Source: Exiguobacterium sp. SL-9 (GTDB lineage Bacteria; Bacillota; Bacilli; Exiguobacteriales; Exiguobacteriaceae). Taken from it: a stretch of 64,000 nt of DNA. The stretch covers positions 62,001 through 126,000 of the forward strand of contig NZ_SJUO01000005.1 of NCBI RefSeq assembly GCF_004336985.1. The letters are read 5' to 3'. Shown one piece after another: positions 8,664 through 17,205 of this stretch. The position numbers were made by a program, and so were the translations under genes. Below the pieces are notes generated by a model. The model was not told where the DNA came from, made no database searches, and saw only the letters and a list, made by a program, of their open reading frames with translations. Position 1 is the stretch's first letter; every line of letters starts with the position of its first letter.

Positions 8664-11267
8664 TTACATCGACTGTTTCATGTAATAGATGACAAACTCA
8701 TCGAGCGGCATCGGTTTCGCATAGCGATACCCTTGCATCGAGTCACAGCCGATTTTCCGCAAAAAGTTCTCTTGGTACTCTGTCTCGACGCCTTCGGCGA
8801 CAAGCGCCATCCCGAGTTGACGGGCCATTGCGACGATGGTCGCGGTGACAGTCTGATATTCTCGGTTCTCTTCGAGTTGCATCGTGAACTCGCGTGGGAT
8901 TTTCAACTCATCAATCGGATAACGGACGAGATAGGCGAGTGAGCTGTAGCCGGTCCCGAAGTCATCAATCGACAGTTTGATGCCGAGCGCCTTGAGTTCG
9001 AGAATCCGTGTCAACACCCGGTCGGAATGGTGGGCGGCGACGGTCTCGGTCAACTCGAAGTTGAGTCGGCTCGGCTCGATTGGGAAGCGTTCAAACAAGG
9101 TCGTCAAATACTCGATTAAATGTTCATCGAACAATTGACGGACGGATAGGTTGACCGACAATTTTGGTAAATGGATGTCTCCTTGTTCGAAGGCGTACAT
9201 CAATTGGAACGTCTCATGGATCATCCAGCGACCCAGGTCGTGGATGTGCCCCGTCTCCTCGGCGACTGGGATGAATTGACTCGGCGGGATGAAATCTCCG
9301 TCGCGTTGCCAGCGCATCAATGCCTCGGCACCGATGATGGCTTTTGTCGAAGCGTCGACTTGAGGTTGGAGATAGAGTGAAATCTCACCTTTTTCAAGGG
9401 CGGTATCGAGACCTTCCATCAACAGCTTGCGCTCTTCTTTATCCGCACGTAGCTCAGGTGCGAACAGAACGGTCTCGTTCCGTCCTTTGTCCTTCGCCTT
9501 ATACATCGCAAGGTCTGCGTTTGAGAGCAGGTGTTTGAGCGTCGACCCGTGATCAGGATAGCGGACAATCCCGATCGACGCATGGATTTCAACGAGTGTC
9601 CCGCCCATAAAGTAAGGCGGACGATAGACGAAGCGTCGCAACCGTTCGACGAGCATCTCGTCATCCTCATGTTCAGCGACGACGATAAACTCGTCACCGC
9701 CGAGACGTCCCGCGTACTCGTTCGGCAATAAGGCACCTCGTAGTCGTTTGCCGATGTGTTGTAGCAATTCGTCTCCCATATGATGGCCGAACTGGTCATT
9801 GATTTCCTTGAATCCGTCGAGGTCGGAGAACATGAGCGAGAACGGTCGGCCCTCTGCGATGAGCCGTTCGATTTGTTCTTGCAGCGCATAGCGGTTGTGT
9901 AGTCCTGTCAGACTGTCGTGGTTCGCCTGATAGTAAATTTGATCTTGTTGGACAATCATTTGAGTGATGTCTTTGACGATCGCATAAATGCCTTCGACCT
10001 CCCCGTCGATGATCATCGGGATGTTCATCAACTGCCATACCCGTTTCGACCCGTCCTCGGTGACGACATCGACGTCGAGCGTGCGCGGACGTCCGTTCTG
10101 CAACTCATGCAACACGGTCGCGTAAGCGGACCGGTCTTTTTGTTCGATGATATCTAATACATTGGAACCGATCAATGTCTCTGTGTCGTGGCCGAGTACC
10201 GAGCTCCCAGCCTCGTTCACGGACAATACTTCACCGTGAAGGTCGAACAAGAAAATCGGTTCGGCATGATAAGCGAACAATGATCGATATTGCTGCTCCC
10301 GAATTTCAAGTTCATGTGCTTTTGTCGTCACGGCAACCTCAAGGTCGGTATTGACAGTATGTAAGCGGTGGCTGATCAAGGCGTTTTGCTTGGCGACGAC
10401 GAACTGACGAATGAGCAGCAACAAGACGGCGTTCGCCGTCATCGAATCGAGCAAGGATGTACCGAGCAATCGGTCGGAGGCGAGCATGAACAACATGACG
10501 ATTGTGCTATAGACGACGTAATCGAACACAGAGTCATGGACGAGGGCGTCCTCGGTCGATTCGTCAAACATGTAACTGATTGAAATGATGAAAATGCTGC
10601 TCACTTGAACCAAGTGCACCAACTCATGGCCGATGCCATTGAAAATCAGCAATTGATTTACGATCGAAGCGGTCGTAAAGCCGAGAACGCCAATCAATAA
10701 GAGCACGCGGAAGCTCTGACCGGCCGAAGTGATTCGATTCAAATAGAGAAAACCGAGCATCATGTACAGGCTGATCAACACCATCTGTTCTTCAAACCCA
10801 TTCAAGTTAGCCGCATAGCTTCCGTCCTGGTTCGAATAAATGAACAGATGCAACGCACCGATCAACAGAAAACTGAGCAAAGCGAAAATATCAAACGTTC
10901 GTAGTTTCAATGTCCGAATTTCAATTGACTGGGTGATGACAATCAATGACATGATCAAATAAAAGAAGTTTTGAATAAACGGCATAAGCTCGATTCCGGT
11001 CGACACGGCAAAGTGATGTCCGACCAAATAGGCGATGAAACAAATGTTGCCGGCGCTGATCAACAAATGGATGTAGCGGCGCATTCCGCGATTTTGAAAG
11101 ACGGCGGTGATGCTGAAGGCAGACGCAATGAGCGTGACCACCGTAAAATAGACGAATAGACTCGTCTCCCTCAAGTCATAAGGGGTGAACAGGATCAATA
11201 AAAGGCCGAGAAAAAAGGTCCCGACGAGCAAAGCGGGGACTGTTTGGCGCAACGAGTGATTAGACAA
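8664..11267 (-). CDS. Membrane-bound PAS-GGDEF-EAL protein (c-di-GMP turnover)
   Basis: About 867 residues. Some eight hydrophobic segments fill the first 300 residues. They are followed by a PAS domain (AEPIFLFDLHGEVLSVNEAG), a GGDEF domain with intact RLGGDEF and an EAL domain with EALMRW, ELTET, DDFGTGYSSL and EGVET. Both active sites look complete, so it may make and degrade cyclic di-GMP, controlled by its membrane sensor and PAS. AAGGAGG overlaps an in-frame GTG at 11276, whereas the TTG at 11267 has an eight-base spacing and is preferred. It stands alone between two terminators. Confidence 0.9.
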   Translation of the reverse strand: MSNHSLRQTVPALLVGTFFLGLLLILFTPYDLRETSLFVYFTVVTLIASAFSITAVFQNRGMRRYIHLLISAGNICFIAYLVGHHFAVSTGIELMPFIQNFFYLIMSLIVITQSIEIRTLKLRTFDIFALLSFLLIGALHLFIYSNQDGSYAANLNGFEEQMVLISLYMMLGFLYLNRITSAGQSFRVLLLIGVLGFTTASIVNQLLIFNGIGHELVHLVQVSSIFIISISYMFDESTEDALVHDSVFDYVVYSTIVMLFMLASDRLLGTSLLDSMTANAVLLLLIRQFVVAKQNALISHRLHTVNTDLEVAVTTKAHELEIREQQYRSLFAYHAEPIFLFDLHGEVLSVNEAGSSVLGHDTETLIGSNVLDIIEQKDRSAYATVLHELQNGRPRTLDVDVVTEDGSKRVWQLMNIPMIIDGEVEGIYAIVKDITQMIVQQDQIYYQANHDSLTGLHNRYALQEQIERLIAEGRPFSLMFSDLDGFKEINDQFGHHMGDELLQHIGKRLRGALLPNEYAGRLGGDEFIVVAEHEDDEMLVERLRRFVYRPPYFMGGTLVEIHASIGIVRYPDHGSTLKHLLSNADLAMYKAKDKGRNETVLFAPELRADKEERKLLMEGLDTALEKGEISLYLQPQVDASTKAIIGAEALMRWQRDGDFIPPSQFIPVAEETGHIHDLGRWMIHETFQLMYAFEQGDIHLPKLSVNLSVRQLFDEHLIEYLTTLFERFPIEPSRLNFELTETVAAHHSDRVLTRILELKALGIKLSIDDFGTGYSSLAYLVRYPIDELKIPREFTMQLEENREYQTVTATIVAMARQLGMALVAEGVETEYQENFLRKIGCDSMQGYRYAKPMPLDEFVIYYMKQSM

Positions 11268-11338
11268 CTCATGCACCTCCTTCTGTATATGTCTAAGAGG
11301 CTCATCAGTATTATCGGATTGTTTCTGGATTTGTTACA

Positions 11339-11369
11339 CAAAAAAATCGACAGCAAGTTGCTGTCGATT
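11339..11369 (-). terminator. Terminator of the YitT-type gene
   Basis: AATCGACAGCAA (11345-11356) pairs with TTGCTGTCGATT (11358-11369). On the minus strand it is followed by a run of seven T. It overlaps the stop codon. Confidence 0.8.
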
Positions 11370-12234
11370 AAAGCGTATACGAATGTTCTTTAAAGTTACC
11401 GACGACCGAATCGATTTCCGAGACCGTGATGAACGCTTCCGAATCGATGTCGGAGACGATTTGACGCAGTTTCGGAATCTCATTGTTCTGCACGACGACG
11501 TACAACATCTTCTTCGAGTCGTTCGAATAACCGCCGATCGCGTCCATGATCGTGACACCGCGTTTCAAGTTTTGTTTGATGACAAGGTTGATCTCATCGG
11601 ATTTTTTACAGATGATGAAGCACTGCTTTTGTGCCGAGAAGAACCGGTGAATCGTCAACAGCGTCCGCGACCGGACGAAACTGAGCACGAGCGCGTACAT
11701 GACCGCTTTAATGTCGAACGTGATGAACACGAGGACATAGACGATGATGTCTTGCGTCAAAAAGATTTTAGGGAGCGATAAATTCCGATTGTTCGTGTAA
11801 ATCACTTTTCCGAGAATATCAAGGCCGCCGGTCGAGGCACCCGCGAACAACAGCAAGGCGAGCCCGAGCCCGGAGACGATTCCGCTGAACACCGAGGCGA
11901 CGAGTGGATCGTCGAGCGGGGTCGGTGGGATCAGGACCGGCAACGTATCGATCAAGATGGACGACAAGACGACGACGAGGCCGGTCATCAGGATGAACCG
12001 TTTCCCAAGGTATTTGATTCCGACGATAAAGAGCGGGATATTCAACACGAGTTGAGTGAATCCGATCGGTGTGCCAAACAGCTCGTTGATGATCAAGGTG
12101 ATCCCGACGATGCCCCCAGACCCAATCTCGTTTGGTTTGAGCAATAAGCCTACAAAGATTGATTGTAGAATCGTCCCGGCGATGATGAACAAAGTCGTCT
12201 CGACGGCGATCCGTTTTCTTGATTTTGCGTACAT
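11368..12234 (-). CDS. YitT/DUF161 family membrane protein with DUF2179 tail
   Basis: The 288 residues have about six membrane helices in the first 190, including the family pattern GLLLKPNEIGSGGIVGITLI. The cytosolic C-terminal domain (DUF2179 type) contains KRGVTIMDAIGGYSNDSKKML and VSDIDSEAFITVSEIDSVVG. These proteins are common in Bacillota with several paralogues per genome and have no proven transport substrate. Upstream of the ATG only a GGGGGC stretch about 20 bases away resembles a ribosome binding site, so initiation may be weak or the start misplaced. It has its own terminator. Confidence 0.88.
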   Translation of the reverse strand: MYAKSRKRIAVETTLFIIAGTILQSIFVGLLLKPNEIGSGGIVGITLIINELFGTPIGFTQLVLNIPLFIVGIKYLGKRFILMTGLVVVLSSILIDTLPVLIPPTPLDDPLVASVFSGIVSGLGLALLLFAGASTGGLDILGKVIYTNNRNLSLPKIFLTQDIIVYVLVFITFDIKAVMYALVLSFVRSRTLLTIHRFFSAQKQCFIICKKSDEINLVIKQNLKRGVTIMDAIGGYSNDSKKMLYVVVQNNEIPKLRQIVSDIDSEAFITVSEIDSVVGNFKEHSYTL

Positions 12235-12321
12235 AGATGATGGCTAGGCGCCATACGCCCCCTTTAAAATAAGCTCATTCAAGCGTACTCCGACGATGGC
12301 GGAATTTCAAGCGCTGAACGA

Positions 12322-12729
12322 TTACAATTCGTTGTGGAAGCGGTCGATATCACTTGCGAGCTGCTCGTGTACGTAATCAATGACTTGAGCATCGTCGAAC
12401 AAGCCGAGCGGTGCGTCGTCTGGAATCGCATCGAACGGGGATACAAAGTATAAGACAGCCGCCACGAGAGCGTCTTGTTTATTCGGTTGCATTTCAAACT
12501 GGTTGTTATAGATGGCCCGCAAGATGTTAAGCAATTGTTTCATTTGAAAATAAAGCGTGAGTTCTTCTTCGCGTTCGATATTGCTAATCTCGTTTGACGC
12601 GACGTCGACCGTCACTTTAGCTAAAGCGAGTTCGCCTTGGACCAACAGATCACCCAATTTTTCATTGTCGGTATACTCCTCGGTCGCGCTCGTTAAAAAG
12701 TGTGTGTACGTTGTTTTCCAATCTGACAT
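12322..12729 (-). CDS. YkvA/DUF1232 family protein
   Basis: The 135-residue protein carries the DUF1232 core VAAVLYFVSPFDAIPDD followed by LFDDAQVIDYV (about residues 88-118), typical of the YkvA family of unknown function. An N-terminal helical region of about 80 residues precedes it. The ATG follows AGAAGGAGGAATATAC. It is divergent from the aminopeptidase gene; both promoters must lie in the 12730-12842 gap. Confidence 0.83.
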   Translation of the reverse strand: MSDWKTTYTHFLTSATEEYTDNEKLGDLLVQGELALAKVTVDVASNEISNIEREEELTLYFQMKQLLNILRAIYNNQFEMQPNKQDALVAAVLYFVSPFDAIPDDAPLGLFDDAQVIDYVHEQLASDIDRFHNEL

Positions 12730-12842
12730 GTATATTCCTCCTTCTGTCTTCCTCTACTAATATGCCCGTTTTTGCGATTTGGTTGCAACTTTTCCGAAAA
12801 TTTAAGAAAATAGAAATAAGTGAAAAAGGAGGAACTGTACAT

Positions 12843-14081
12843 ATGTCTACCGTAACCATGCCGACTGAGGCAGAATTTGCCCGCTATGCTGAACTGGCCG
12901 TCAAAAAAGGCGTCAACATTCAGCCGGGCCAACAGCTCGAAGTTCGAGCTGATATTAGCCAAGCACCGCTCGTCCGTCAAATCGTGAAAGCAGCTTACAC
13001 GGCTGGCGCGAAACAAGTGTATGTCAACTGGAGTGACGAAGAGACGACGAAAGTCCGTTACTTCAACGCTCCGGCGGATGCCTTCAAAGAATACCCGGAA
13101 TGGCTCAAGGCTCGCTTTGAGCAACTGGCTGAAGAGAAGACGGCGTTCCTATCGATCGTCAGCGACGACCCGGACGCTTTGAACGGCGTCGAGTCGTCAC
13201 GCATCGCGGACTCGAACCGTGCTGCCGGCGTGGCGCTCGCGAAATGGCGTAAATATGTCATGAGCGATAACGTCAGCTGGTCAATCGTCGCCGGTGCGTC
13301 CGAGGCGTGGGCGAAGAAAGTCTTCCCAGACCGTGAAGACGCAGTGCCTGCCCTGTGGAAAGCGATTTTCGAAGCAACACGCATGGACCAATCGGATGTC
13401 GTCGCCGCATGGGACGAGCATGACGCATCGCTCCGTGAGCGGGCGACGTTACTCACGAACAAGAAATATGCGAAGCTCCATTACAAGGCACCGGGCACGG
13501 AGTTGACAATTGGCTTGCCGAAGAAACACGTCTTCCTCGGCGGCGGTGGTCCGAACATCGACGGTGTCGACTTTATCGCCAACATGCCGACCGAAGAAGT
13601 GTTCACGCTCGCCGATAAAGATTCGGTCGAAGGACACGTGTCGAGCACGAAACCGCTCAGCTATAGCGGCAACTTGATCGATGAGTTCACGCTTTGGTTC
13701 GAAGGTGGGAGAGTCGTGAAGGCGGAAGCGAAGCAAGGGCAAGCCGCGCTCGATGAATTGTTGAACCTCGACGAAGGCGCGCGCCGCATCGGGGAAGTCG
13801 CCCTCGTGCCGGACGATTCGCCAATCTCGAACTCGGGCCTTCTTTTCTATAACACGTTGTTCGACGAGAACGCATCGTGCCACTTGGCGCTCGGACGCGC
13901 CTACTCGACATGTCTCGAAGGTGGACCGCAAATGTCGGCCGAAGAACTCGCTGAGAACGGCGCGAACGACTCGATGACACACGTTGACTTCATGATCGGT
14001 TCGGCCGAGATGAACATCGACGGGGAACTTGAAGACGGTTCACGCGAAGCCATCATGCGTGACGGGAACTGGGTCATCTAA
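12843..14081 (+). CDS. ampS: Aminopeptidase, M29 (thermophilic metalloaminopeptidase) family
   Basis: A 412-residue cytosolic metallopeptidase that removes N-terminal residues from peptides. M29 signatures are visible: NMPTEEVFTLADKDSVEG with a metal-ligand Glu, RIGEVALVPDDSPIS, NTLFDENASCHLALG and NDSMTHVDFMIGS, which supply the Glu, His and Asp ligands of the dinuclear site. The ATG at 12843 follows AAAAGGAGGAACTGTAC. An earlier in-frame ATG at 12702 lies inside the divergent gene and is rejected. Monocistronic, ending in a strong terminator. The symbol is by family resemblance. Confidence 0.9.
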   Translation: MSTVTMPTEAEFARYAELAVKKGVNIQPGQQLEVRADISQAPLVRQIVKAAYTAGAKQVYVNWSDEETTKVRYFNAPADAFKEYPEWLKARFEQLAEEKTAFLSIVSDDPDALNGVESSRIADSNRAAGVALAKWRKYVMSDNVSWSIVAGASEAWAKKVFPDREDAVPALWKAIFEATRMDQSDVVAAWDEHDASLRERATLLTNKKYAKLHYKAPGTELTIGLPKKHVFLGGGGPNIDGVDFIANMPTEEVFTLADKDSVEGHVSSTKPLSYSGNLIDEFTLWFEGGRVVKAEAKQGQAALDELLNLDEGARRIGEVALVPDDSPISNSGLLFYNTLFDENASCHLALGRAYSTCLEGGPQMSAEELAENGANDSMTHVDFMIGSAEMNIDGELEDGSREAIMRDGNWVI

Positions 14082-14089
14082 ACAAGCAA

Positions 14090-14125
14090 GAGACGAATTC
14101 CTTCGCGGAGTTCGTCTCTTTTTTT
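14090..14125 (+). terminator. Terminator of the M29 aminopeptidase gene
   Basis: GAGACGAA (14090-14097) and TTCGTCTC (14111-14118) form the stem, followed by seven T. Confidence 0.82.
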
Positions 14126-14906
14126 ACGTTAATTCATAGAGGAAAGCGAGGGCGTTCGGTAGCCGTCGCCGCCACGCGACTTCATTATGGACGGCGCCGG
14201 GCTCGACCTCGTACCGAAAGGTGATCCCTTTGCGTGCGATCGTCTCGACAAGTTTCGCATTCGTATATAAGTAATCTTCGGGCGTGATCGGTCCGCTCGT
14301 CTCGTTCGTCCCGATGTCCATATAGAGGCGCGCTGTCACATCAGCCTGCTTCACTTCCTGAATGAGCGAGTCGAGATTGGCCCACACGGCCGTCGAGAGC
14401 GAGCCGACGCGCCGGATGGACGGATAGGTGGTCATCATATAGAGCGAGATGACCCCACCCATCGAGCTACCCATCACGCCGACGTCTTCCGGGTCGGTCG
14501 CATAGCGCTCGTCAATCCACGGCTTCAATTCCTGCATGATCCAGTCGGCGTAAGCTCGACCTTTTCCCCCGAGGGTGGGCCGGGTCTTGGCGAGTTCAGG
14601 CCCGATTCGTCGATACAGCATCTCATCCTCATAAAACGAGTATTCGTCGTATCGGTCGAGCCAGTCCGGTGCGCTCGAGATGGCGACGACCATAAGCGGC
14701 AGTTGCAGATCCTCGATCTGGCGGTCAATCGACCAACCTTCCCCAATCGTGGCGGTCTTGCCGTCGAACACGTTTTGACCGTCGTGCATATAGAGGACCG
14801 GGATCCGCTCGTCAGCCGACACAAAGTCGGGACGATAGACGCGCACGATCCGTTTCCGTCCGCGTGTCGTCTCGGTCGGTAACGTAAAGCTGAATTGCTC
14901 AAGCAT
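14124..14906 (-). CDS. Alpha/beta-hydrolase, esterase D / enterochelin-esterase-like
   Basis: 260 residues. The nucleophile serine sits in VGVMGSSMGGVIS, the likely acid is in YMDIGTNE and the histidine in GAVHNEVAWRRRL near the C-terminus. Together with LYMHDGQNVFD this marks the putative esterase family (PF00756, YbbA/YitV-like). The physiological ester is unknown. The ATG at 14906 is preceded by GGAAAGGAGCGC; an upstream ATG at 14966 is not. The gene is divergent from the TetR gene, and their shared gap carries the TetR operator, so it could also be influenced by that regulator. Confidence 0.82.
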   Translation of the reverse strand: MLEQFSFTLPTETTRGRKRIVRVYRPDFVSADERIPVLYMHDGQNVFDGKTATIGEGWSIDRQIEDLQLPLMVVAISSAPDWLDRYDEYSFYEDEMLYRRIGPELAKTRPTLGGKGRAYADWIMQELKPWIDERYATDPEDVGVMGSSMGGVISLYMMTTYPSIRRVGSLSTAVWANLDSLIQEVKQADVTARLYMDIGTNETSGPITPEDYLYTNAKLVETIARKGITFRYEVEPGAVHNEVAWRRRLPNALAFLYELT

Positions 14907-14975
14907 ATAAAGCGCTCCTTTCCCATTAGCTGTCTCCATTTTGCCGGGTGGAACTAGACAATGCAATCCTCATAC

Positions 14976-15004
14976 TTGACTACCTACCGTTCGTTAGGTA
15001 AGGT
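14976..15004 (+). promoter_or_regulatory. Promoter and probable TetR operator of the SMR operon
   Basis: TTGACT (14976-14981) and TAAGGT (14999-15004) are 17 bp apart. The imperfect palindrome TACCTACCGTTCGTTAGGTA (14981-15000) fills the spacer. A repressor bound here would block RNA polymerase, as is usual for autoregulated TetR genes. Confidence 0.7.
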
Positions 15005-15031
15005 GATGGGAGAGAAAGGGGACGATCATGG

Positions 15032-15610
15032 ATGAACACGAAACAGCGAATCGAACTGGCGGCGCGGCGCCGGTTTGCGCTTGAAGGATATGAAGGCTTG
15101 TCGCTCGCCTCGCTTGCTGAGGATGTCGGCATCAAAAAGGCGTCGCTATACGCCCACATTGAAGGGAAAGAACAACTGTTCAAACAAGTCGTCGAAGACA
15201 TGGCGAAGCGTTATGAACACGTCTGGCAGGAGGCTCGGGACGCGACCACAGACGCGACACCGCTCGAGCAGATCGAGGCGATCATTGAGGCGCTGATTCG
15301 CTTCTTTGAAGAAGAAGAGACGTGGATGCTGACGAAACGGATGTTGCTCGTTCCGCCACCGGAACTGCGTTCGTTCATCGAGACGACGCTCGGTTCGGTC
15401 GAAACAGATCTGCAAGCGTTCGAGAAAGAACAGTTTCGCTTGGCAATGGAGCAGGGAGCCTTACCGGAACAATCGCTGGAGGATGTGTATGACGCGTATT
15501 ATTGTTTTTTAGACGGGGCGCTCCTTTCGCTCTTCACACTTGAGACGAATCGCGTCAAACGGCAACAGGCCGCCTTCAAGATTTTCAAGAAAGGAGTCGG
15601 TTGGATATGA
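15032..15610 (+). CDS. TetR-family transcriptional regulator
   Basis: 192 residues with an N-terminal helix-turn-helix domain: KQRIELAARRRFALEGYEGL, then SLASLAEDVGIKKASLYAHI and EGKEQLF. The C-terminal helical domain should bind the inducer. The gene directly precedes and overlaps the SMR pair, so it is very likely the local repressor of these efflux genes, acting at the palindrome in its own promoter. A second ATG four bases upstream is out of frame. The ribosome binding site is GAAAGGGG. Confidence 0.9.
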   Translation: MNTKQRIELAARRRFALEGYEGLSLASLAEDVGIKKASLYAHIEGKEQLFKQVVEDMAKRYEHVWQEARDATTDATPLEQIEAIIEALIRFFEEEETWMLTKRMLLVPPPELRSFIETTLGSVETDLQAFEKEQFRLAMEQGALPEQSLEDVYDAYYCFLDGALLSLFTLETNRVKRQQAAFKIFKKGVGWI

Positions 15611-15951
15611 AACGAGAGCAAATGGCTTGGATTTGGCTCGTGCTCGCCGGTCTGCTCGAAATCGTTTGGGCGACGACGATGAAATTGTCGAACGGATTCA
15701 CAGTGCTCGGACCGACCGTGATTACCATTGTGTTGTTGATTGTGAGCTTTGGACTGCTGGCGCTGGCGTTTCGTGTCTTGCCGGCAGGGACCGGCTATGC
15801 GGTATTCACCGGAATCGGGGCCGTCGGAACGGTCATCGTCGGTGCAGTCTTGTTCGATGAGGCACTGACCGGGATGAAGCTCGTCTTTATTGTGACGCTC
15901 CTCATCGGTGTGATTGGATTGAAACAAGTGACGGGAGGAGAGTCGGCATGA
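15607..15951 (+). CDS. Small multidrug resistance (SMR) protein, first subunit
   Basis: A 114-residue four-helix membrane protein. The essential acidic residue is present in AGLLEIVWATTMKLS, and TGYAVFTGIGAVGTVI matches helix III of SMR transporters. The start ATG at 15607 follows AAAGGAG by ten bases; a TTG six bases earlier is the alternative. It overlaps the regulator by four bases and the next SMR gene by four bases. The paired arrangement resembles YkkC/YkkD, which act as heteromers exporting cationic drugs or guanidinium. No guanidine riboswitch is present; TetR control is expected. Confidence 0.9.
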   Translation: MKREQMAWIWLVLAGLLEIVWATTMKLSNGFTVLGPTVITIVLLIVSFGLLALAFRVLPAGTGYAVFTGIGAVGTVIVGAVLFDEALTGMKLVFIVTLLIGVIGLKQVTGGESA

Positions 15952-16262
15952 GTTGGGTATTTTTGATTGGTGCGGGTCTTGCCGAGATGATGGCCGTCTT
16001 TTGGATGGGGAAATCGAAAGGCTATCAGATTGTTAAATGGTCGATCTTGTCGGTCGGAACGTTTGCCTTAAGCTTTTATTTATTATCGCGTTCGCTCGAG
16101 ACGCTCCCACTCGGATTGGCTTATTCGATTTGGGTCGGGATTGGAGCGGCCGGTGGCGTTGTGCTCGGTATGCTGTATTTGAACGAATCGCGTGACCGTT
16201 GGCGTATTTTCTTCCTATTGCTTATTATCGGCAGCGTCATCGGGTTGAAAGTTGTCGCGTGA
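15948..16262 (+). CDS. Small multidrug resistance (SMR) protein, second subunit
   Basis: 104 residues and four membrane helices, with the acidic residue in GAGLAEMMAVFWMGKS and LAYSIWVGIGAAGGVVLG in helix III. The ATG overlaps the previous stop (ATGA) after GGAGGAGAG. It is a partner of the preceding SMR protein and probably forms a heterodimer in the membrane. Confidence 0.9.
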   Translation: MSWVFLIGAGLAEMMAVFWMGKSKGYQIVKWSILSVGTFALSFYLLSRSLETLPLGLAYSIWVGIGAAGGVVLGMLYLNESRDRWRIFFLLLIIGSVIGLKVVA

Positions 16263-16329
16263 TCAGGATTAGCTTCGAATAAAAACGGGAATTGAATAAT
16301 TCAGACTGTGAATGAAAGGGGCGGGGACG

Positions 16330-16887
16330 ATGAGTCAGATCAAGCTGCAATCCGAGCGTCTACGACTCGAACCTTACACGATTGCTGATTTTTATTTCGT
16401 GAAATCGCTACTCCAAGATCCGCGCGTGATGCGTTTCATTAGCCCGGACGGAAAGCCATATACGGATGAACAGACGATCGAATGGTTCGAGCGCCAGTTG
16501 GCCCGCTATCAGACGGGTCGTCAAACCGGATTGCTCAAATTGATGTCGCATGAAAATGACGAACCGATTGGCCATGCCGGCACGTTGCTCCATGAACTCG
16601 ACGGCACGATTGAACTTGAAGTCGGATATTGGTTGGCGCCGAAGCATTGGCATATGGGCTACGGACGCGAGGCGGCGGCACGTCTCATGCGTTACGCGTT
16701 CGAAGAAGGGGAGAAGGAGATTATCTCCTTGATCCATCCGGATAACGTCCCATCACAGCGGGTCGCGAAAGCGAACGGACTGCATTGGGACCGCGACACC
16801 GAGTACCAAGGCATGCTCGTCTCCGTCTATGCCGGGGATTTAGAGCGGTTGTGCCGCCATATGAAACGGGAAGAAATGACGCGTTGA
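16330..16887 (+). CDS. GNAT-family N-acetyltransferase (RimJ/RimL-like)
   Basis: 185 residues beginning MSQIKLQSERLRLEPYTIAD, which is typical of the Acetyltransf_3 branch. The acetyl-CoA loop is GYGREAAARLMRYAFEEG, followed by HPDNVPSQRVAKANG. The substrate may be a ribosomal protein N-terminus or a small amine and cannot be told. I chose the ATG after AAAGGGGCGGGGACG; an in-frame ATG 18 bases earlier precedes that site. Confidence 0.88.
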   Translation: MSQIKLQSERLRLEPYTIADFYFVKSLLQDPRVMRFISPDGKPYTDEQTIEWFERQLARYQTGRQTGLLKLMSHENDEPIGHAGTLLHELDGTIELEVGYWLAPKHWHMGYGREAAARLMRYAFEEGEKEIISLIHPDNVPSQRVAKANGLHWDRDTEYQGMLVSVYAGDLERLCRHMKREEMTR

Positions 16888-16917
16888 AAAAAAGTAAAAA
16901 AAAGTTTTAAAAAACAG

Positions 16918-16946
16918 TTGCCAAGGCATTAGTTTCTTGATATATT
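16918..16946 (+). promoter_or_regulatory. Promoter of tRNA-Val
   Basis: TTGCCA (16918-16923) and TATATT (16941-16946) have a 17-bp spacer, 30 bp ahead of the mature tRNA 5' end. Confidence 0.7.
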
Positions 16947-16975
16947 AATAGTGTCCTTAAGAGAGGACACGACCT

Positions 16976-17048
16976 GATTCTGTAGCTCAGCTGGGAGAGC
17001 GCTACCTTGACAGGGTAGAGGTCGCTGGTTCGAGCCCAGTCAGAATCA
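16976..17048 (+). tRNA. tRNA-Val (anticodon GAC)
   Basis: The cloverleaf is complete. Acceptor arms are GATTCTG and CAGAATC, the D arm is GCTC...GAGC, and the anticodon stem CTACC/GGTAG holds the loop TTGACAG with anticodon GAC. The T arm is GCTGG-TTCGAGC-CCAGT. The 3' CCA is not encoded. A sigma-A promoter precedes it, and three stacked hairpins follow. Confidence 0.93.
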
Positions 17049-17099
17049 CTTGGGTGCCAAACCCGATGCGAAACCCATAGGAACGTGGGTTTCCGCGAC

Positions 17100-17128
17100 G
17101 CCACTTCTTGCGAGAAGTGGCTTTTTTT
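17100..17128 (+). terminator. Terminator of the tRNA-Val transcript
   Basis: GCCACTTCT (17100-17108), loop TGCG, AGAAGTGGC (17113-17121) and seven T. Two further hairpins lie between the tRNA and this stem. Confidence 0.88.
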
Positions 17129-17141
17129 GTTTTTCTTTCAA

Positions 17142-17171
17142 TTGACAGCTCATATAAACAGTTGGTATATT
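17142..17171 (+). promoter_or_regulatory. Promoter of the DUF554 gene
   Basis: TTGACA (17142-17147) and TATATT (17166-17171), spacer 18 bp, about 35 bp upstream of the start codon. Confidence 0.7.
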
Positions 17172-17205
17172 CCTCTCAATACATACAGAAACGGGGAATC
17201 ATCGA

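Noticed and set aside
13449-13982. Long antisense reading frames such as this 177-codon one inside the aminopeptidase gene
   Set aside because: They mirror the codon pattern of the strongly coding opposite strand, have no ribosome binding sites and resemble no protein family. The same applies to other long antisense frames in the window.
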